A DNA stretch of 23,771 bases from a virus: positions 1 through 23,771 of IMG/VR virus record IMGVR_UViG_3300036800_000531. The stretch is one strand, 5' to 3'. Positions 22,266 to 23,771 of the stretch are shown here, piece after piece. Under the pieces are notes generated by a model. The model had not been told where the DNA came from, did no database searches, and saw only the letters and a list, made by a program, of their open reading frames with translations. The position numbers were made by a program, and so were the translations under genes. Every line of letters begins with the position of its first letter. Positions within the stretch are counted from its first letter, which is position 1.

Positions 22266-22549
22266 GCGTCGCCGCCCTCGTCCAATTGGCCCTGATCGCG
22301 GGATTCGCGGTCGTCAACGTCCCCTTCCTTCTTCACCTCTTCACAAGGAACTCGAACACCATGGCCCTCTCCCAAGCTTTCACCGACGCCCTGAACAACC
22401 TCGTGGCCGGCTTCAACGCCGAAGTCGCGGCCAAGCAGGCTCAGATCGACGCACTCACTGCCCAGGTGAACAGCGGCGCATCCGACGCCGCCCAGGTCGA
22501 CGCCGAGGCCACTGCGGCACTCGTGGCCGCGACGCCCGCCGCCTCCTGA
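22262..22549 (+). CDS. Small membrane-anchored coiled-coil protein with possible second start
   Basis: The full 95-residue form has an N-terminal membrane segment (VAALVQLALIAGFAVVNVPF) and then a soluble helix (FNAEVAAKQAQIDALTAQVN) with heptad spacing. An internal in-frame ATG at 22361 (MALSQAFTDALNNLVAGF) has AAGGA (22345-22349) 11 nt upstream, so a soluble 62-residue form may also be made. One anchor plus a coiled coil resembles an i-spanin, but it is shorter than most; an antiholin-like or structural role is also possible. It overlaps the holin gene by 4 nt. Confidence 0.6.
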   Translation: MSVAALVQLALIAGFAVVNVPFLLHLFTRNSNTMALSQAFTDALNNLVAGFNAEVAAKQAQIDALTAQVNSGASDAAQVDAEATAALVAATPAAS

Positions 22550-22551
22550 CG

Positions 22552-22857
22552 ATGACGGCCGCCGCCGCACCGCAGGACCTCCAGGCCGTCGCCCAAGGGC
22601 TGGCGGTGTGGATCTCTGCGCAGAAGTCGGCGGCCTACATCCGCGCCGCTATCCAGGCGTGGGCGACGATGGACTTGGAGCCGGACATCGGCGCGCTCGA
22701 GTCTCAGACCGTCACCGCCATGCTTGGCAACGTCCCCTTTGTTGGCGGCCTGCTGAGAGCCGCCGCCAAGCCGATCTCGTCCGGTCTCCAAGCTGGGACC
22801 GATCTCACCATCAACGACATCGTCGCCATCCTGACGACGCCAGTCAGCGGGAGCTGA
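22552..22857 (+). CDS. Hypothetical protein in lysis region (101 aa)
   Basis: The ATG is 2 nt after the upstream TGA. The protein is Ala-rich and helical (PQDLQAVAQGLAVWISAQKS, then YIRAAIQAWATMDLEPDIGA), with a moderately hydrophobic centre (TAMLGNVPFVGGLLRAAAKP) that is too short and polar to be a clear membrane segment. I do not recognise a family. Its place between a coiled-coil membrane protein and a lipoprotein suggests it belongs to the lysis or late accessory set. Being in a tight run of co-directional genes with short gaps supports that it is real. Confidence 0.55.
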   Translation: MTAAAAPQDLQAVAQGLAVWISAQKSAAYIRAAIQAWATMDLEPDIGALESQTVTAMLGNVPFVGGLLRAAAKPISSGLQAGTDLTINDIVAILTTPVSGS

Positions 22858-22859
22858 AC

Positions 22860-23213
22860 ATGCGAAAGACCTTCCTCGCCTTGGTCGCCTTCGACCTGGC
22901 GCTATCGCTGAGCGCCTGCGCGCTCGTCGGCCAGCCCGGCACGTCCGCACTGCTGGCGTCGACCAAGGCGTTCGTCGTGGCGGAACAGAGCTTCGACACC
23001 GCGGTCGAGGCGGCCGACATCACCGTCAACACCGGCTCGCTGGCCCCCGCCACCGTGCAGAAGATCAAGACCATCGCCGACCAGGGCTATGGCGCGATCA
23101 AGCTCGGCCGCGCCGCCATCGCCGCCGGCAACGCCTCCTCGATCAGCGCCGAACAATCGGCGCTCACTTCGTTCGTCACCCAACTCGCGGCCCTCGTGCC
23201 GGCGAAGTCCTAA
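22860..23213 (+). CDS. Small lipoprotein (117 aa), outer-membrane spanin or virion accessory candidate
   Basis: The start ATG at 22860 has GGGAG (22849-22853) 6 nt upstream. The N-terminus MRKTFLALVAFDLALSLSAC is a lipoprotein signal with lipobox L-S-A-C at residues 17-20, so Cys20 should be acylated. The mature part is Ala-rich and helical (FVVAEQSFDTAVEAADITVN, then KIKTIADQGYGAIKLGRAAI). In a lysis cassette, a phage lipoprotein may be an o-spanin partner of a membrane-anchored i-spanin, for example the protein at 22262-22549; however, it is not Pro-rich and is longer than typical Rz1 proteins. The lipoprotein nature is well supported; the spanin role is inference. Confidence 0.6.
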   Translation: MRKTFLALVAFDLALSLSACALVGQPGTSALLASTKAFVVAEQSFDTAVEAADITVNTGSLAPATVQKIKTIADQGYGAIKLGRAAIAAGNASSISAEQSALTSFVTQLAALVPAKS

Positions 23214-23225
23214 GGAGCCGCCGAC

Positions 23226-23441
23226 ATGAACACCGCCATCGTCACCCTCGTGCTGGAGCTGATCGCGGCCATGCCGCAGGCGGTCAGCACGATCCAGACT
23301 GCCTATCAGAACATCCGGTCCGACCTCAGCGCCAACGATCAGGCGACCATCGACGCCGCGCTGGCGGCCGCGAATACCAAGACCGACGCCGACATGGCGC
23401 AACTGGACAAGGACGCTCTCGCGCACGGCGCGACGGCCTGA
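23226..23441 (+). CDS. Small helical ORF ending the late operon (71 aa)
   Basis: A strong ribosome binding site AAGGAG (23212-23217, overlapping the previous TAA) lies 8 nt before the ATG. The protein has a weakly hydrophobic N-terminal helix (MNTAIVTLVLELIAAMPQAV) and a polar helix with acidic and Ala residues (ATIDAALAAANTKTDADMAQ). Its general look (Ala-rich helix with evenly spaced Asp) resembles the end of the lipoprotein gene and of the 22262 ORF, so the three may be related small helical proteins. No function can be assigned. It is the last + strand gene before two hairpins and a convergent gene. Confidence 0.6.
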   Translation: MNTAIVTLVLELIAAMPQAVSTIQTAYQNIRSDLSANDQATIDAALAAANTKTDADMAQLDKDALAHGATA

Positions 23442-23451
23442 CGAGACGGGG

Positions 23452-23478
23452 CCGCAGGGCACCCCCCCTGTCCTGCGG
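23452..23478 (+). terminator. Hairpin after the late operon
   Basis: CCGCAGG (23452-23458) pairs with CCTGCGG (23472-23478), with a C-rich 13-nt loop, followed by TTCC. It starts 11 nt after the stop at 23439-23441. It may be the first of two stacked terminators; the T-run is very short. Confidence 0.5.
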
Positions 23479-23484
23479 TTCCTG

Positions 23485-23515
23485 GCCCCCGGCGCGATGG
23501 CCTCTCGCCGGGGGC
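23485..23515. terminator. Strong GC hairpin, likely bidirectional terminator
   Basis: GCCCCCGGCG (23485-23494) pairs with CGCCGGGGGC (23506-23515), a perfect 10-bp stem with an 11-nt loop, followed by TTTCG. It lies between the last + strand ORF and the convergent minus-strand gene, so it probably ends transcription from both sides; on the minus strand too the T-tract is poor. Confidence 0.65.
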
Positions 23516-23522
23516 TTTCGCG

Positions 23523-23771
23523 TCAGGGCTTATGGCAGACCTTGTCCTTGGCGATGCAGCTGTTCCCGCAGACCTTCCCCTTCTTGCAGACGGGTGGCGC
23601 AGGGTGACCGCCCACTGACACGGCGAGGCCGGTCACCTTCGTGTGCTCGACGATGATGTTCGATGGACACTGAGTGTATCTCCCCGTCGTCGCGTCCCGG
23701 CATTTCGTGGCCGCGTCCGCAGAGGAGGCGAGGGCGAGGACGGCCAGGGCCGTGAGGATCATCGTGCGCAT
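23523..23771 (-). CDS. Small secreted cysteine-rich protein
   Basis: The protein has a Sec signal peptide (MRTMILTALAVLALASSADA, cleavage before ATKC) and a 62-residue mature part with six Cys: CRDATTGRYTQC, then VCKKGKVCGNSCIAKDKVCH. The C-terminal CGNSCIAKDKVCHK motif recurs in small secreted proteins of proteobacteria and their prophages, as far as I recall, but I know of no assigned function. The start codon is the last three bases of the window; Met4 is an alternative and an upstream start cannot be excluded. It runs opposite to the late operon and shares the hairpin terminator. It could be a moron, a phage early-side gene or the first host gene beyond a prophage. Confidence 0.6.
   Translation of the reverse strand: MRTMILTALAVLALASSADAATKCRDATTGRYTQCPSNIIVEHTKVTGLAVSVGGHPAPPVCKKGKVCGNSCIAKDKVCHKP

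Overview
The window is a 23.8 kb piece of a GC-rich, double-stranded DNA tailed phage or prophage with a contractile tail (myovirus-like). Nearly every gene is on the + strand, tightly packed, with many ATGA, GTGA and TGATG stop/start overlaps and several GTG starts. The high GC and codon use would fit an alphaproteobacterial or similar GC-rich proteobacterial host, but nothing seen fixes the host. Terminase and portal are not present and probably lie to the left. No integrase, repressor, tRNA, IS element or CRISPR array was found.

Layout. 1-2548: the 3' part of a beta-helix, tailspike-like protein, then a small membrane protein. 2584-9464: the head and neck block, with a Mu F-like minor head protein, a small ORF, a DUF2213 protease fused to a charged scaffold, a cement/decoration protein, the major capsid protein, a small unknown, a DUF4054 connector, a gp10-like protein, a DUF6527-like protein, a head closure protein and a neck/tail terminator. 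9464-13831: a DUF3383 tail sheath, tail tube, tail assembly chaperone with a convincing -1 frameshift site, and a tape measure protein carrying a lysozyme-like domain. 13828-21476: a compact baseplate (Dit-like protein, Pam3 gp18-type plug, hub, gp138-type spike, gp25 wedge, gpJ wedge, DUF2612 protein with three Ig-like repeats), interrupted by a second beta-helix protein that has a Sec signal peptide. 21520-23441: GH108 endolysin, holin candidate and four small membrane, lipoprotein or helical ORFs. The operon ends at two hairpins facing a convergent gene for a small secreted cysteine-rich protein (23523-23771, minus).

Most interesting observations. (1) A repeated leader element occurs four times (2253, 2547, 16406, 21484). 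It is a 14-nt box AGCCGRRSCGAAAC, then 4-5 nt, then a 4-5 bp hairpin with a 7-8 nt loop whose stem sequence differs at every copy, then a start codon 0-2 nt later. The spacing from box to start codon is 36-38 nt each time, and two of the genes have no visible Shine-Dalgarno sequence. I do not recognise it as a known RNA or promoter family. (2) The tail assembly chaperone has a G GGT TTT slippery heptamer, a 6-nt spacer and a 7-bp stem. (3) One small Gly/Thr/Ser-rich beta module appears inside four otherwise unrelated virion proteins (tailspike, cement, sheath, gpJ); in the last three it looks inserted into a loop of the conserved fold.

All assignments come from reading the sequence and from memory of protein families. 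No database search was run.
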